This document shows, piece after piece, positions 44,743 through 56,974 of a stretch of 64,000 bases of DNA (position 1 is its first letter; each line of letters starts with the position of its first letter). This DNA is from Silurus meridionalis (Eukaryota; Chordata; Actinopteri; Siluriformes; Siluridae): contig NC_060898.1 in the NCBI RefSeq assembly GCF_014805685.1, positions 6,422,001 through 6,486,000 on the forward strand. The letters are read 5' to 3'. The notes beneath the pieces were generated by a model. The model saw only the letters and a program-made list of their open reading frames with translations, was not told the origin of the DNA and did not search any database. The translations under genes and the position numbers were made by a program.

Positions 44743-45391
44743 TGTGGGTTGGAGTAAAGAATCCTGAGTGCCATAGAGCTTTGATCCCAAACCCTGAACA
44801 TCTTTGGGATGAATTAGAACATTGACTGCACCTCAGGGCTCCTTACCCTACATAAGTACAGGTAGTCCTTTACTTACGACTGTGATACGTTATGATGACC
44901 CCATCGTAAGTCAAAAATTTCATAAGTCAAAGATGGTGCTATGACTGTCACAGCCTTTCCTTATAATTTGAATTTTCTGCTCTAAACTGATGGCTTTTCT
45001 GTTCTTTTTTTTCACTACCAGCAGAAGACATACATGGGCACTTTTAAAACATGATTTTATTACTAAAATTGCTGTTTAAAATCGTTAAAAACAGAAAAAA
45101 AATACCACTAACACTGAGTCAACTTTACTTCGCCGACCGCTAGCGAGAGTAGGGCATGTCACAAAGCGAGAGTTATGCTCATCCCAGCTGCACGTCCAAC
45201 ATATCGTACACTGTACGCTGCTGCCTGTGCCTGTGCCTGTTGAGCGAAATGTAAATATTTTTACTATTTTGTCGTATCGCTATCGCCATCTTAATAAGAT
45301 CACAGAAAATCATAAGTCAAACCATCGTAACTCTGGAACCATCTGTACTTGATGGTCAGATCTTATAGTCAGGTGTCTATAAACTTTTTTC
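44743..45391 (+). mobile_element. Tc1-like MITE (family I) interrupted by a second element
   Basis: The left part at 44743-44859 carries the family I block (CTGAACATCTTTGGGATGAA, then TTGACTGCACCTCAGGGCTC). The right part at 45345-45391 carries the family I 3' end (TAGTCAGGTGTCTATAAACT). Between them lies a 485-bp foreign element at 44860-45344. The Tc1 copy also lost its own segment between the CATAAGTAC point and the 3' end. Confidence 0.8.
44860..45344. mobile_element. Non-autonomous DNA element nested in Tc1 MITE
   Basis: Its left end AGGTAGTCCTTTACTTACGA and reversed right end AGATGGTTCCAGAGTTACGA are imperfect inverted repeats. GTAC flanks both ends (44856-44859 and 45345-45348) and could be a 4-bp target duplication. 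The subterminal text repeats ATCGTAAGTCAAA and CATAAGTCAAA in both halves. No transposase is present. A fragment of the same family, AAGTCGAATCATTGTATCTC, lies at 51998-52017. I do not know the superfamily. Confidence 0.75.
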
Positions 45392-46034
45392 CATACTCCT
45401 TTAATAAAAGCCAATTCTAATATACAGTTACAAAATATACTATATAAAGGAATCACCATTATTATTTTGTAATACAACTACAAGTTAAAGTTTGCACAGA
45501 AATCCAAGAAGGCTGTAATTACATCTGTGGAACTCGTAAAAGCTTTCAGGGTCATTATCTTGCAACATTAGCTAGATGTCCTTTCTCGAGTTAACTCAAG
45601 TTAAGCAATATGTTATGAATATTTTGGTAATTTAAGATGATTCCTGAATGTATAAACAGGCAGGTTCAAATGGGTGGAACGTCTTAAATTACAATGGAGA
45701 TAAATCAGATACAAATTCATATCATAATACAGCAAAAATGATACTGCAGCATTGACGGCAGTGTGTTGTTTGACTGGTTTTGTAAATTCGACCTCCAAAA
45801 TTTGCATTAAATATCAGATTACTATAAACTATAGTCACGAAATTCAAGTTTTCATGTAGGGCTTTCAAATTTAGAAATGTAAAACTGAAGACCTGCAGAT
45901 CACATGTTGATATGAAGTCCTGTAAAGCTTTTTGCTTATTTTATGTCTGTCAAACATTTATTTTACCTATAGAAGAATCTACAGTGGATACCTGACCATG
46001 ACACATTAAAAACTTGTTTCAAGAAAGCTACATA
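45392..46034. other. Non-coding AT-rich stretch
   Basis: No gene. The minus frame at 45613-45807 has no domain. Confidence 0.5.
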
Positions 46035-46892
<858 letters not shown>

Positions 46893-46917
46893 CGTGTATG
46901 TATTTGTATACAAACTG

Positions 46918-47140
46918 TATAGACAAAAGTTTGGGGACACCTGACTATAAGACCACCTGATGAAGGTTTAGGTCAGAACTACAAAAAAGAAGGCAACTCA
47001 AGATCTTCCCCCTCAATCTGATGTAAACCAGTTCTTAATGGAGCTTGCTTCTCTCTGCACAACCATATTAACATTTGTCTTCTAGTGAAGGGAAATACAA
47101 TAGTGTGCCTCCAACTTTGTAGTAACAGTTTGGGAAACAG
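46918..47140 (-). mobile_element. Tc1-like MITE (family I), truncated
   Basis: Starts with TATAGACAAAAGTTTGGGGA and CACCTGACTATAAGACC, then AACTCAAGATCTTCC, GGAGCTTGCTTCTCTCTGCA and TGTGCCTCCAACTTTGTAGT. This is the family I order in reverse with a large internal deletion. The far terminus is missing. Confidence 0.8.
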
Positions 47141-48856
47141 TGGCAGGTCATGCATTTCATACTTAGGCCTTTAGTGGTGTCCTACCTGGACCAATCCACC
47201 TCTTAATACCATCATTATGACCCCATGGTTGTAGAAACCATCAGTATTATACAGAAGCACTGTTCAACAGAGTGCTGCATCACAGACAGGTATCTCAGTG
47301 AGAATGAATGCTATCTCTAAAGCAAGAAACCCAATGAACACAATTCAACAAGTCTCCTTTCACTGCAGCTGCAATGCCGCATACACCATCTCTTACAGAA
47401 GCATCAATATTAACCTCATAAAATGATCATGCGTTTTTTTTCCCTGCATTCTTTCCCTCATGCATTATGGTTTTCTATGGGGTTTTGAAATAAAGGCAAA
47501 TTGTGTGTTTTGTGTAAATTCTACAGGAAAGAAAATGCAAAAATGGTTCATGAAAAAGCTTAACAACAGTTTTAAATTGTTGTGGCCAACTTTTCCTCAT
47601 GATGTCCAGCTTTTCTTAAAAAGTCCATCTTATAAATGGACTTGTAAATATATCTGCAACCAATTCAATTTTTTCTCCTCTGTCAGCCATTTGGGGAATA
47701 ATAAAGCTAATAAATCTACATAAATATTTTTGAGCTTGAGCAGTTTGCTACAGATGCAGCTAGATGGCCCTGGTGCTGTTAACTCGAAATCAATTCGATT
47801 AAAGCCACAGCGTTATCTTCATATATTCTAAGCTTCTGAAGGCCTCAGAGCAGATTCCTTTGACTTTGGCAACACGTGATGTGATAGCTAAAATCTGATT
47901 GGATAGAAACTCTAACGTCAACTTCAGTTCTGTTCTTTGACAGACCTGCCACTGGAAGAAACACATATAGCTGGAAAACTCAGGAGTCATTACTACTCAT
48001 ACAGACTTAGAAACAAAGAAAAAGTCAGCTGATTAATTACAAAAAAAAAATTTTAACTGCAACCACATTATTGAGTAAAATAAAGAACTATGTCTGCACA
48101 GTGAATGCATTTTACTCTGGCATGGCTGTAACACACTGATGAAAAAGAAATCTGCTGTGCAACTGGAATTACATTCACTTCTGATTCCCAACTAATTGTT
48201 TTTCACCGAAACGATAACACAGAACAGCATTGTAATTAAATTGTCAGTGAGGCAGATATCTTCCAAAATATTGGATGTTCCTTCCTTCAGACATTCAGAC
48301 CTGCATTACAAGTACATCTAAACTACAGCTACTTATAACTAACCTTTGTGGATGTATTATATTATTATATCATTCCACTTAGGAGTCTGAAGTATTTCTT
48401 GCATAGTAAATGAAAAGAAACCATTTAAAAAAAAAAAAATGGACTGTTTATTTTAAATAGTTTTTCAAAATGTGTTTGTTTTATCATTCTTAAACTTGTA
48501 TTTCATTAATAGTGGTCCATAGTATACTGTATTTCTTACTTAATTTGTATTCTACTGCTGCGTTTTTTTCGTTTTGTCATTTGATCAGTTTTCCAAAGTG
48601 CCTATGGCCATTAATGAAGTTGCAGAGGCCATCATACTGTACTTGATTTACATACATTTGCTTTTGTTTGCAAAAAAATGTGTTTAAATTCATTTGGATC
48701 TTGGCAGGTATAGATTATTTTAATTTAGTCATGCAAATGACAGACCTGGCAACTGTGTCATTAACCACCCTGGTTCCTAAACTGTCTCCATTAGAAATGC
48801 GCAGAATTACCTTTTGTAACTAATCTATCTATCTATCAGTACATACGTACAAACTT

Positions 48857-48862
<6 letters not shown>
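47141..48862. other. Non-coding stretch with dispersed repeat at about 47840-47960
   Basis: TTCCTTTGACTTTGGCAACA and CGTGATGTGATAGCTAAAAT at 47853-47892 match the repeat at 31660-31780. Around 47640-47830, non-repeat text (GCAGCTAGATGGCCCTGGTG, TCGAAATCAATTCGATTAAAG) could be a conserved element, untested. The frames at 47460-47723 and 47799-47990 have no domain. Confidence 0.45.

Positions 48863-48925
<63 letters not shown>
48863..48925. repeat. (AC)n microsatellite
   Basis: Uninterrupted (AC)31. Confidence 0.98.
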
Positions 48926-48928
<3 letters not shown>

Positions 48929-49030
48929 GAACCTCAGTTTACAAGCATAATTTGTTTCATTTCTAAACTGGTATATCGAACTTTCCCATTAGAAATAATG
49001 TAAATTCAGACACCCAAAGAAAGTAATGAA
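48926..49030. repeat. Fragment of a fish dispersed DNA repeat
   Basis: GTTGAACCTCAGTTTACAAG, GCATAATTTGTTTCATTTC and TTCCCATTAGAAATAATGTA match by memory the ends of a common vertebrate repeat whose termini read GAACCTCGGTTTACGAGC. It sits right after the (AC)n tract. No ends are defined. Confidence 0.4.
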
Positions 49031-49406
49031 TGTCTCCCATGAAGAAGAACCAAGAAGAAGAAGAAGGAGATTTGTGATTAAAAGTGAGAGAAAAGAAAGA
49101 GATTCAAGTGACTCTTGATAAATAAATGAAAAAAGCATAAATTAAGTGAAGCCAGCAATTCGTGTGAAAGTCGTTCCAACATCATAATAGAAGGAGATTC
49201 ACCCTCATACCAGCCTCAACTCTTCTCAAAGGTACAGTAAGCATCATGTTCATTTGTTTTATTTAAAGATTATTATTGTTACAGTATACAATAATATTAT
49301 ATCAATTTTACAATATTATTATACTGTATTACTGTATACTTTTATGTACTTTTATTTTTATATGAATAAACTATTACAGTATTTACTACACTTATTAACA
49401 ACTAAC

Positions 49407-49410
<4 letters not shown>
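49031..49410. other. Non-coding AT-rich stretch
   Basis: No gene. AAGAAGAACCAAGAAGAAGA near 49040 is a purine-rich patch. Confidence 0.5.

Positions 49411-49471
<61 letters not shown>
49411..49471. repeat. (AT)n microsatellite
   Basis: Uninterrupted (AT)30. The frame at 49254-49472 ends in its Tyr-Ile translation. Confidence 0.98.
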
Positions 49472-49477
<6 letters not shown>

Positions 49478-49639
49478 TACATATTTATACACACATTACG
49501 GAGAGAGAGAGAAAGTGACAGAAAAGAGAGAGATCATTTATAAACTTTTAGGGGGTTTTGATGGAAAAAAATGTTCCTAAGTAATTGCTCTCATTTTCTG
49601 CTCTCTCACACTCTTTCACTCTGAATACTACATCCAGCC

Positions 49640-49880
49640 TGTTTTTTTTTTTTTTTCCAGTAATGCTCGAGGCCTGAATTAATCGGTAATGTTTCAATGT
49701 TGGCTCTCGCTCATAGTGTATAAAGGACATTAGATATTTATGAATAATTTGTGTGCAATTAACTATGCCGGGGAAGCTGTATCGACATGGCGTGCCTGAA
49801 TAGTTGAAAGGGCAATTATCTGTTAATATACACAATAAATCCTCAGCTAAACAAAGCCTTGTTCACCTTTGTTTTTGAAA
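49640..49880. other. Non-repeat island, possible conserved non-coding element
   Basis: Text such as GCCTGAATTAATCGGTAATG, TTGGCTCTCGCTCATAGTG, ATTTATGAATAATTTGTGTG, CAATTAACTATGCCGGGGAA and GACATGGCGTGCCTGAATAG has no relatives in the window and a mixture of TAAT cores and GC-rich words. Of all the gaps, this one looks most like a vertebrate enhancer-type element to my eye. The minus frame at 49548-49835 has no domain. Confidence 0.3.
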
Positions 49881-50300
49881 CCAATTTGCTATCCATGGCA
49901 GCAGGTGTAACTGACCGAAAAATTGAAAAGATGTCTTTTACACACCCCTTTATTTTCTAATCTAATAACTTTGTTTCTCAATCTGTGCACTAAACTAAGA
50001 TTTAACCCATTAAATATGTACATGCAGTAAATAATTTATACTGTTTATGATCATTCATTTGATCTATTGCAGCTACTACAAATGCGTTAATAAAAATTAA
50101 AAATAAAATATTTTGTTGATAATTGGGAACTCTTTCTATGACATTAAAATCTATCTGAATATCCTTTTCATATATTGATTTCCTTTATTTATTTGTGACT
50201 ATATGTATAATATGTACAAATGGCATATATATATATACACTGTTCATATGTAAATTATAAGATGTATTTTAATAGCATACAGATATTGGTCTAATGAGAA
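49881..50300. other. Non-coding AT-rich stretch
   Basis: No gene or recognised repeat. Confidence 0.5.
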
Positions 50301-50780
50301 CACTATATGAACAAAATTTTATAGAGTCTTGATTTTAAGATTTGTATGATCAGATTTTGTCATCATTTTGTTGTTATAATAACCTCCAATCCTCTGCTAA
50401 GATGTTTCACTACATTTTTAAGTGTGTTTTTGGAAATTTGTGATCATTCAGCCACAAGGGCATATTAAAGTCAGGTAGTGATGCAGAATGAGGAGCCATG
50501 GGGTGCAGTTAGTGTTCAAGTTCATCACAAATTTGTTCAATAGGTTTAATGTCAGAGCTCTATAGCAAGCCACCCAAGATCTTCCACTCCAATCCATATG
50601 TTTATGGAGATTGCTTTGTGCACAGGGACATTGTCATGCTAGAACAGGATTGGTCCCCTGGTTCAGTTGAGAGAAGACTTTAATGCTACCACATCCAAAA
50701 ACGTCCTATAAAATTGTGGCCACCAACCTTGTGGTAGCAATTTTCCAACCACATATGGCTGGAAAACATTTTGTCTATAA
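50301..50780 (-). mobile_element. Tc1-like MITE (family I)
   Basis: A nearly full-length reversed copy: CACTATATGAACAAAATTTT at the left, AGCCACAAGGGCATATTAAA, TTCAATAGGTTTAATGTCAG, AGCTCTATAGCAAGCCACCC, AAGATCTTCCACTCCAATCC, GGACATTGTCATGCTAGAAC, and a weakened right end near ATTTTGTCTATA. It provides the uninterrupted comparison for the telomere-like tract at 12582-12601. Confidence 0.88.
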
Positions 50781-51859
50781 TCTGTATGTTTTCCTGTCTC
50801 TATTTCTATTATGTCTTTTTTGTTAATTGAAAAAATATTGGGTTTTTTTGAGAAATAACATTTATAAAAACATTTACATTTACCAGCAACAAATGGTTAG
50901 CAGACATGGCACACTGTGGTATGTCCACTTTCTGCTATTATACACAAAATATTCTGTGAGGGTGAAAGCATTATGATGGCATGCTATGAACAAAAATCTA
51001 TAATATCAGTTTTCTGTTTTAAACTTGTATACTTCAAAATAATTGTTTTCCAGGTGTATGCTGTTCTGGAACAATGTGGCCTATATTCAGAGTAAAATGT
51101 TTCTCAGTACTGAGTTCTTAAAGAAATCTTGCAATATTTATACTTGATGGTGTAGACCCAAGATGATTCTATCTTTGCCAAATAACACACACAAAAATGT
51201 AAACAAATGTTATTAGCATTGTCACGTGAAATTCCACTTCCCAGTTTGAAGCACTTAATTTAGTATTGTTGGCAACATCATCCATTAGCAACTTCTGACT
51301 TAAACACAATTTATACCAGAAGAACATTTAAAGGATCATAGAAATGAATGTGAGCTAGCTAGCCAGCTAGTCAATTAGAAAGTGAGTGCAGCTTCTTTGG
51401 GATCTATTTGCATAGCAAAAATAAACAGAACATTTAGCTGTATTTTCTTTCTGAAATGTTTTAGCAATATCACCCTCCCTCAGAACTTAGTAGCCCAGTG
51501 TAAAGAAAACCACCATCTTGATTAAAACTTCAAGACATTCTTACAAACGCTCAGTAAAAGAGACTCTTCACCAGCCATTGTTTTATTTTTGTTTAAGTCT
51601 TTTTTTTTTGTCTTTCTTTCCCCTTTAATTTAGCAGTAAATGGTGAGTGTCCGGTAGTGCTTATGGTGTTTTCTTGTTCATTTCACCCCTGTGTGAGCGT
51701 GGAGACCTTTTAGACATTTTTGTCAGGATCAGGATCTGTAGCAGATGTTCTGTTTGTGTGCATGTTAACTTTTTCTGATCTTCTGCTTCCTGAGGTAATT
51801 AGAACCAAAAGAGTGGAAAAGTGGATATTGAGTTGTTACAATAACCAGTGTCCTTATAC

Positions 51860-51865
<6 letters not shown>
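50781..51865. other. Non-coding AT-rich stretch
   Basis: No gene. GCTAGCTAGCCAGCTAGTC near 51355 is a small palindromic cluster. The frame at 51720-51974 runs into the (TC) tract. Confidence 0.5.

Positions 51866-51900
<35 letters not shown>
51866..51900. repeat. (TC)n microsatellite
   Basis: (TC)17.5, uninterrupted. Confidence 0.97.
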
Positions 51901-51903
<3 letters not shown>

Positions 51904-52032
51904 GTTCAATGATGTTCATGAATCTATCTATCTTTCTTAACTTTTTTTATTATTTTTTCTTATCGCTATCATAATTGTAAGATTAAAAAAGTTGTAAGTC
52001 GAATCATTGTATCTCAGGGACAATCTGTTTAC

Positions 52033-52355
52033 CAGGCATAACATTATGACATAACATTTGACTGATAAGTAAATATCATTGATCAGCAGGGCACCTGCGA
52101 GTTGGGTGGGATTATATTATGCAGCAAGTGAAAATATTGATGTGTGAACTTGAGAATTTGAGCGAGTTTGACAAGAGCCAGATTGTGATGGCTAGACAAC
52201 TGCATCAGAGCATCCATAAACTGCAGCTCTTGTAGGGTGTACCTGCTGCAGTGGTCAGTATCTATCAAAAATGGTCTAAGAAATTAACAGTGTTGAAACA
52301 GTGACAGGGTCATGGGCAGCCAAAACTCACTGATGCAGGTGGGGGGCGAAGGCTT
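52033..52355 (+). mobile_element. Tc1/mariner-like element, 5' end (family II)
   Basis: Begins with the family II terminal text CAGGCATAACATTATGACAT. The start of the transposase follows: GAATTTGAGCGAGTTTGACA, AGATTGTGATGGCTAGACAA, CTGCAGCTCTTGTAGGGTGT and CTGCAGTGGTCAGTATCTAT. The frame is broken. It stops near 52355, where a different Tc1 family takes over. The minus frame at 52083-52268 is antisense. Confidence 0.85.
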
Positions 52356-52893
52356 AGCCATGCAAAGCCACATATCTTATTTATCATGTTCATGTTTTTG
52401 GACCATGAATATTTGTGTATCTTGTATTAGAGCAGTTACAATTTGGTGGTTTGAGTAAAATTCACTCACACTCACCACTGGATGTTCAACATGGCACCTC
52501 ATGGCAAAGGCTGTCTGAGGATCTGAGAATTAAAATTGCTGCTCTCCACAAAGATGGCCCAGACCCAGAAGATCGGTTACACCCTGAAACACAGTTACAG
52601 TGCAGTGGCCAGAGTCATTAAGAAGTTTACCAAGATGGGATCCACTCAGAAGAGGCCTTGCAAGGGTCGATCAAAGAAATTAAGTCCTCATACTGTGCAT
52701 CAGGTGCTGAATCTGGCTTTAAAAAACCATGCATGAGTGCTGCCAGCATTACTTCAGAGGTTGCAGAAGCAGAAGGTCCATGCTCAGACCATATGCCACA
52801 CACTGACATACGCAACAAAATCTAGTGAAGATCACCAAGAAAATTGTGTTTTGGGTCTGGGGCTGCATGAGGCCTGCTGGTACTGGGGAGCTG
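52356..52893 (+). mobile_element. Tc1-like element (family III), internally deleted
   Basis: Shares GCCATGCAAAGCCACAT and TTTGTGTATCTTGTATTAGA with the subterminal region of the copy at 56975-58506 (there reversed). It lacks both terminal repeats. It is joined directly to the family II fragment on its left, making a chimera. Confidence 0.85.
52491..52893 (+). pseudogene. Tc1 transposase remnant, HTH kept, DDE mostly deleted
   Basis: From the ATG at 52491, spread over frames at 52415-52621 and 52536-52736, it reads SYSAVARVIKKFTKMGSTQK, then RPCKGRSKKLSPHTVHQV. This is the second HTH and GRPR-type motif of Tc1 transposases. After an internal deletion only KKIVFWVWGCMRPAGTGEL remains of the DDE domain. 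Stops and frame changes are present. The frame at 52737-52919 is part of the same remnant and the minus frame at 52627-52818 is antisense. Confidence 0.88.
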
Positions 52894-52948
52894 CAGTACC
52901 TCTTTCTCTCTATATTTAACCTCTATATATACTGTATATTGTGTATTA

Positions 52949-52975
52949 AGAGAGAGAGAGCGAGAGAGAGAGAGA
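52949..52975. repeat. (AG)n microsatellite, interrupted
   Basis: (AG)6 then CGAGAGAGAGAGAGA. Confidence 0.9.
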
Positions 52976-53462
52976 TAAACCGCATAATCTGCTATATATC
53001 GTTGTGTAAAAGTGGTTGATGGCCTTTTTTATTTTTATTCCAGTATTGAAATGGACATTCTTATTCAGGACCACTCTCCCCTATTCTGGACTGATGTAAC
53101 CTACAGAAACAGTTACTGAACAAATCAATGGATAAATCTGAACAAATCATTTATGTAAACAGAATCAAAAGATTTCAGATTTCCACTGCTACCGTCTCCC
53201 TGTCTCTCACTCTCTCTGATTACTACTTCATGTCAAACATACTGTGCCTGCATAATAATCAGAAGATTATATGATTAAGAAAAACTTCAACTGTTGAGCA
53301 TTTTCTTTAGTCCCTTCCCCCACTTTTTTCTCTAGTGGCTATGCTAATTCTCTGATTTTAATCATAGTAAATCTGTCCCCTTGATGAGTAGCTTCACAGC
53401 TAAACAAAGTATTCAACTTTAGTTTTTGCTTTAAACAGTATAATATAATACATCTTGACAGT
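52976..53462. other. Non-coding AT-rich stretch
   Basis: No gene or recognised repeat. Confidence 0.5.
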
Positions 53463-53615
53463 ATTTACATTGACAGCATTTGGCAGATACTTTTATCCAG
53501 AGCGACTTGCACATGAGCAATTTAGTGTTAAGGGCCTTGCTCAAGCAGTGGCAGCTGGGTGGTGCTGGGATTTAAACCTTTCAATCCAGAGTCCAATGCC
53601 TTAACCACTACCATC
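53463..53615 (-). repeat. SINE-like dispersed module, best copy
   Basis: CAGCATTTGGCAGATACTTT, ATCCAGAGCGACTTGCACAT, TTAAGGGCCTTGCTCAAGC, GGCAGCTGGGTGGTGCTGGG and GCCTTAACCACTACC follow in the usual order. Reversed, the right end gives GGTTAAGGC...GGATTGAAAGGTTTAAATCC. That resembles the tRNA-like head at 32915-32995. Confidence 0.75.
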
Positions 53616-54654
53616 TCCTTAGCTACCACCTCCCTAAATATCACTTATCCATAACACTAAACAACACTTATATTTAACTTTTAATTTTTTTTGTGTGACC
53701 AAAGCTAAGTGTTATTATTTTTCATTATTTTTTCTGCTCAGCTGTCCATTATCAGAACTACATCCCTTGGCTTTATGTTTGTTGATTGGGAAGTGGATGT
53801 AGTATCTTTTCCTTCATAATGCCACAACCAGTTGGTCAAAGGTTCCATTCAGATTATACAGTATGTATTCAAAAGAGTAAAATTCAGTGATATAATTAAT
53901 CACTCAGGAAGTTTTATATGTTTGGATCATCCAAAAACATCATCTGAAAGTACCTACAATGTTTGTCCTAAAACGAGACCTGCTTTACAAGAAGGCAAAG
54001 AAGTGGCAAAGAGTATTAATAAAGCTGAATATGGCAAGAGACTCAATTATGTCAAACGCCACCACTTCATTGCTTAGGGATTTTGATATCACAGCCCATT
54101 GCCCATTGCTTAATGTTTGCCAGTTCCTCTCATGTGTGGTAAATAACAGGCCATCCATGTCCTAAAACATCTGAACCAATTTACTATAGGGCAAGATTGG
54201 GCTTCTGCTGAGGCAGTCATGAGGTTAAGCCAACCTTTGTTCTATTGCTTTACCCACAGCTCCAGGTGGCTAGTGATGCACCTGACGTTGTTAATGTTTT
54301 AAGAATACAGAATCCTGCGTTCCTGATAGCGCCTTAAGGGAGTAGATGGCCTTGGTGCTGTAAAAGCCTTGCCATGTAAATTTTACAAATATGAATTAAT
54401 GATGAGATGTCTGAAAAAAAAAACCTTCAATGTCAGTAATGGAATTTGAGTCTACTTTTTTTTTATTTATCACACAGGTGAAATTATCACAGCATACTTG
54501 AAGAAAATTCCTCTAAAGTATGTTATTTAATACGGCAATAATTTCATTTAAAAGCACTTACTTGCTTCCTTTATCCTGTTACTGACATAACCCATCACCC
54601 AACCAAATATTCCACATAGAAGAAACTTTGGAGTAATTGTTACAGTCTAGACAG
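53616..54654. other. Non-coding AT-rich stretch
   Basis: No gene. Two frames at 53832-54165 overlap and have no domain, though AAAACGAGACCTGCTTTACA with GGCAAGAGACTCAATTATGT has the texture of an old Tc1 relic. I do not call it. Confidence 0.45.
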
Positions 54655-54870
54655 AAATAACGCCTTTAACAATGAACATTGTCCCAAAACAGCTTTCCAG
54701 AATGAAATACATTTTGATTTTTAGTCTCATAAATAACAAAGAAGCGTATCCCTAATGTGGGTGACCGTGACAAAAATAGACCCCCTAAAACCTTGAGAGG
54801 AACCAGACACAAAAGGGAAACCACCCTCATCTGTGTGACACCAGTGGACTATGTCCATTCATTATAGGAC
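54655..54870 (-). mobile_element. Rex1/L2-like LINE 3' end
   Basis: CGCCTTTAACAATGAACATT, GTCCCAAAACAGCTTTCCAG, CCTTGAGAGGAACCAGACAC and AACCACCCTCATCTGTGTGA are the reverse complement, in order, of the LINE 3' end at 35770-36054. It continues into the duplicated segment at 54870-55075. Confidence 0.75.
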
Positions 54871-55075
54871 AGGAACAAATGCACATAGGATAACAAAAAG
54901 GAGCAGAATAATATAAAGTCAAAATGAAATGAAATCAAGACTCTTTATGCTTAACAAGAGAAGGAGTCAGGAGATGATGCAATTATGTCTCTGTGGAGTC
55001 CGAAAAATGGTGCATTGTTGCCTAAGCAGAATTTGAAAGGAAGTAGAGAGGCTACCAATTGAACAAAGACCTTGG
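54870..55075. repeat. Dispersed repeat, copy 1 of 2
   Basis: AGAGAAGGAGTCAGGAGATG then ATGCAATTATGTCTCTGTGG AGTC is shared with 59465-59670. The shared stretch spans about 200 bp in the same orientation, with flanking GGACAGGA...ATGCACAT and ACAAAGACCTTGGG also conserved. As it follows directly on the LINE 3' end, it may be part of the same element class or its internal region. Confidence 0.8.
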
Positions 55076-56389
55076 GCTTGGCTCATTCCATTACAGCCAG
55101 TATTCAATTAAGCCCATCATCCACATAAAACAAAGTCTTTCACATCCTTCTTAAAATTGGTTAAAATTATATATCCTGAGAACATGGCCATAAGCATCTA
55201 TAACATTCTTTTACATTTCAGCTTCTCCATGCACAATATTCCAGAAAACTCCATGTATATAGCCTTTTCCTTGCCATCTTTGTTAGGGTGGTGCCACTTC
55301 CACATTAGTTTGGTTTGCATCAATCAGAGCATCATTGCATACACAAAAAATAATTTATAAAATTACAGTATATATACTATATAGTATAAGAAGTATTATG
55401 AGACTACGCCCTATTGTACATTTTTAACAAATGCGTTGGGCTTTGCCTTTCCACAATGGGATAGTCAACAGAACTTATGTGTGGAAAGAGAAACCTTTTT
55501 GTATGTTGGACATTTGACAGTTTTTCTGGTTTGTAGTGACAGAGCTCAGACTAAAACTTCATATCTAGCTTGTGTTTCTTCATCAAATCAAAAAAAGAAT
55601 GAGAACGGAGATCCCTTGAAGAAACATTTGTTTTCAACTATTTTGTAAAAGCCACATGTCTCTTCCAAGTACTTTCCAAGCTGTTCAACATCTGAGTATT
55701 GGATGCAGACAGCCCTACTCCCTCTTGCATGGTCTGGTGACTAACAGCTGAGCCACCATTTTAGGGTCAAGTTCTTCACTGCATATGAGGTTCCCACTTT
55801 TTTTATTTTCTCAGTTTTCTCTTTACGATCTTCCTTTTAGACATGTGCAGCCAGCCATTTTTGCTCGTTTTGACTTCTGGCCACTGATAGCTGTGGCTTC
55901 AATGGAAATCACACTCACTCTCTGAATGACAAGAAAACACTTTTTAAGTCAAGGAGGCATGTAAGGATGGTAGGGTTGTGGAATTGCAAAGGAATGTGTG
56001 ATTGAAATTATCTATAAAGGCTCTATTTTCACTGGTAGGACTCTTTTGCTTCGAATAATGCACATCATTATCACTTGTGCACTCTAAAGAGGGGGTGTTG
56101 TCTTGGCTTGTACCTAAGCTACATTCCTCAATCATGAACTGTGCAGCCTTTCAAAGCACTTTAGCTCCAGCTATAGCAACAGCCACTTCTTTCTCATGTT
56201 CTTCTTCCTATCTTTCACACAGACCTTCCCTAATTTAACTTTTTTTTACTATAATAGGTATGTGTGCTCATGACTGTGCTTTAGTAGCAATCATGGTAGC
56301 TAGTTGTGAACGTGAGGAAGGGGGTGTATGAGAATAAAGCAACTCCTCGTGATTCCAATGAAAGGAACTGCCTTTCCCGTAAAACAATG
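55076..56389. other. Non-coding stretch
   Basis: No gene. Small frames (55157-55360, 55436-55648, 55944-56135 minus) have no domain. Confidence 0.5.
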
Positions 56390-56720
56390 GCTCATATTAT
56401 CCACTAGATGGCGAATCTGTACTCGCCGACTTCTATAGTAACAATCAAAACATTCTCCCCCGTTATATCTTTTTTCATTTTTATGTATATTGATTCCATC
56501 CTTCTCTCTTGGTCTTGCTTCAGTCTTCGCCCACTCTCTTTAATATTCATGAAGATTCATTTTCTATCAGCGTATTTCCCCCGATCAAACGGCAAGAAAA
56601 CACATTATCAGGTGGTAATAAAAAAAGACGGGCAGACAACAATTTATCACACTCTTTCGGCAATCGCATTATAGGAAGCTGTAACTTCAGCATCCTTGGC
56701 AATGCTATCTATACTAATTA
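56390..56720. other. Non-repeat island, possible conserved non-coding element
   Basis: Text such as TAATATTCATGAAGATTCAT, TTTCTATCAGCGTATTTCCC, CCGATCAAACGGCAAGAAAA, CATTATCAGGTGGTAATAAA and CGGCAATCGCATTATAGGAA has no relatives in the window. Two short frames cross it (56408-56674 and 56509-56721) without domain features. Confidence 0.3.
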
Positions 56721-56974
56721 AACCATATACATACTGTAAAGCGCGAGCCATATAGAGCAGAAATGAATATTTCATATTTCAAGATGCGATATATCATTCG
56801 AAATATGCAAGAAGCAAAAACTAAAAACAAGATGTTCTACTTTGTGAAGAAAATTATATTTGGAGAGGTTAGGTGAGGAAACATGGGTATTTACATCAAT
56901 ATATTCTTTACAGGAGATGTGACAACACAAAATACCAAACTGATTGCACAATTCAAATATATGTTCTTATAAAG

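Noticed and set aside
53832..54165. Two overlapping frames suggesting a Tc1 protein
   Set aside because: Texture recalls transposase text (KRLNYVKRHHFIA), but no motif of the HTH or DDE domains is visible.
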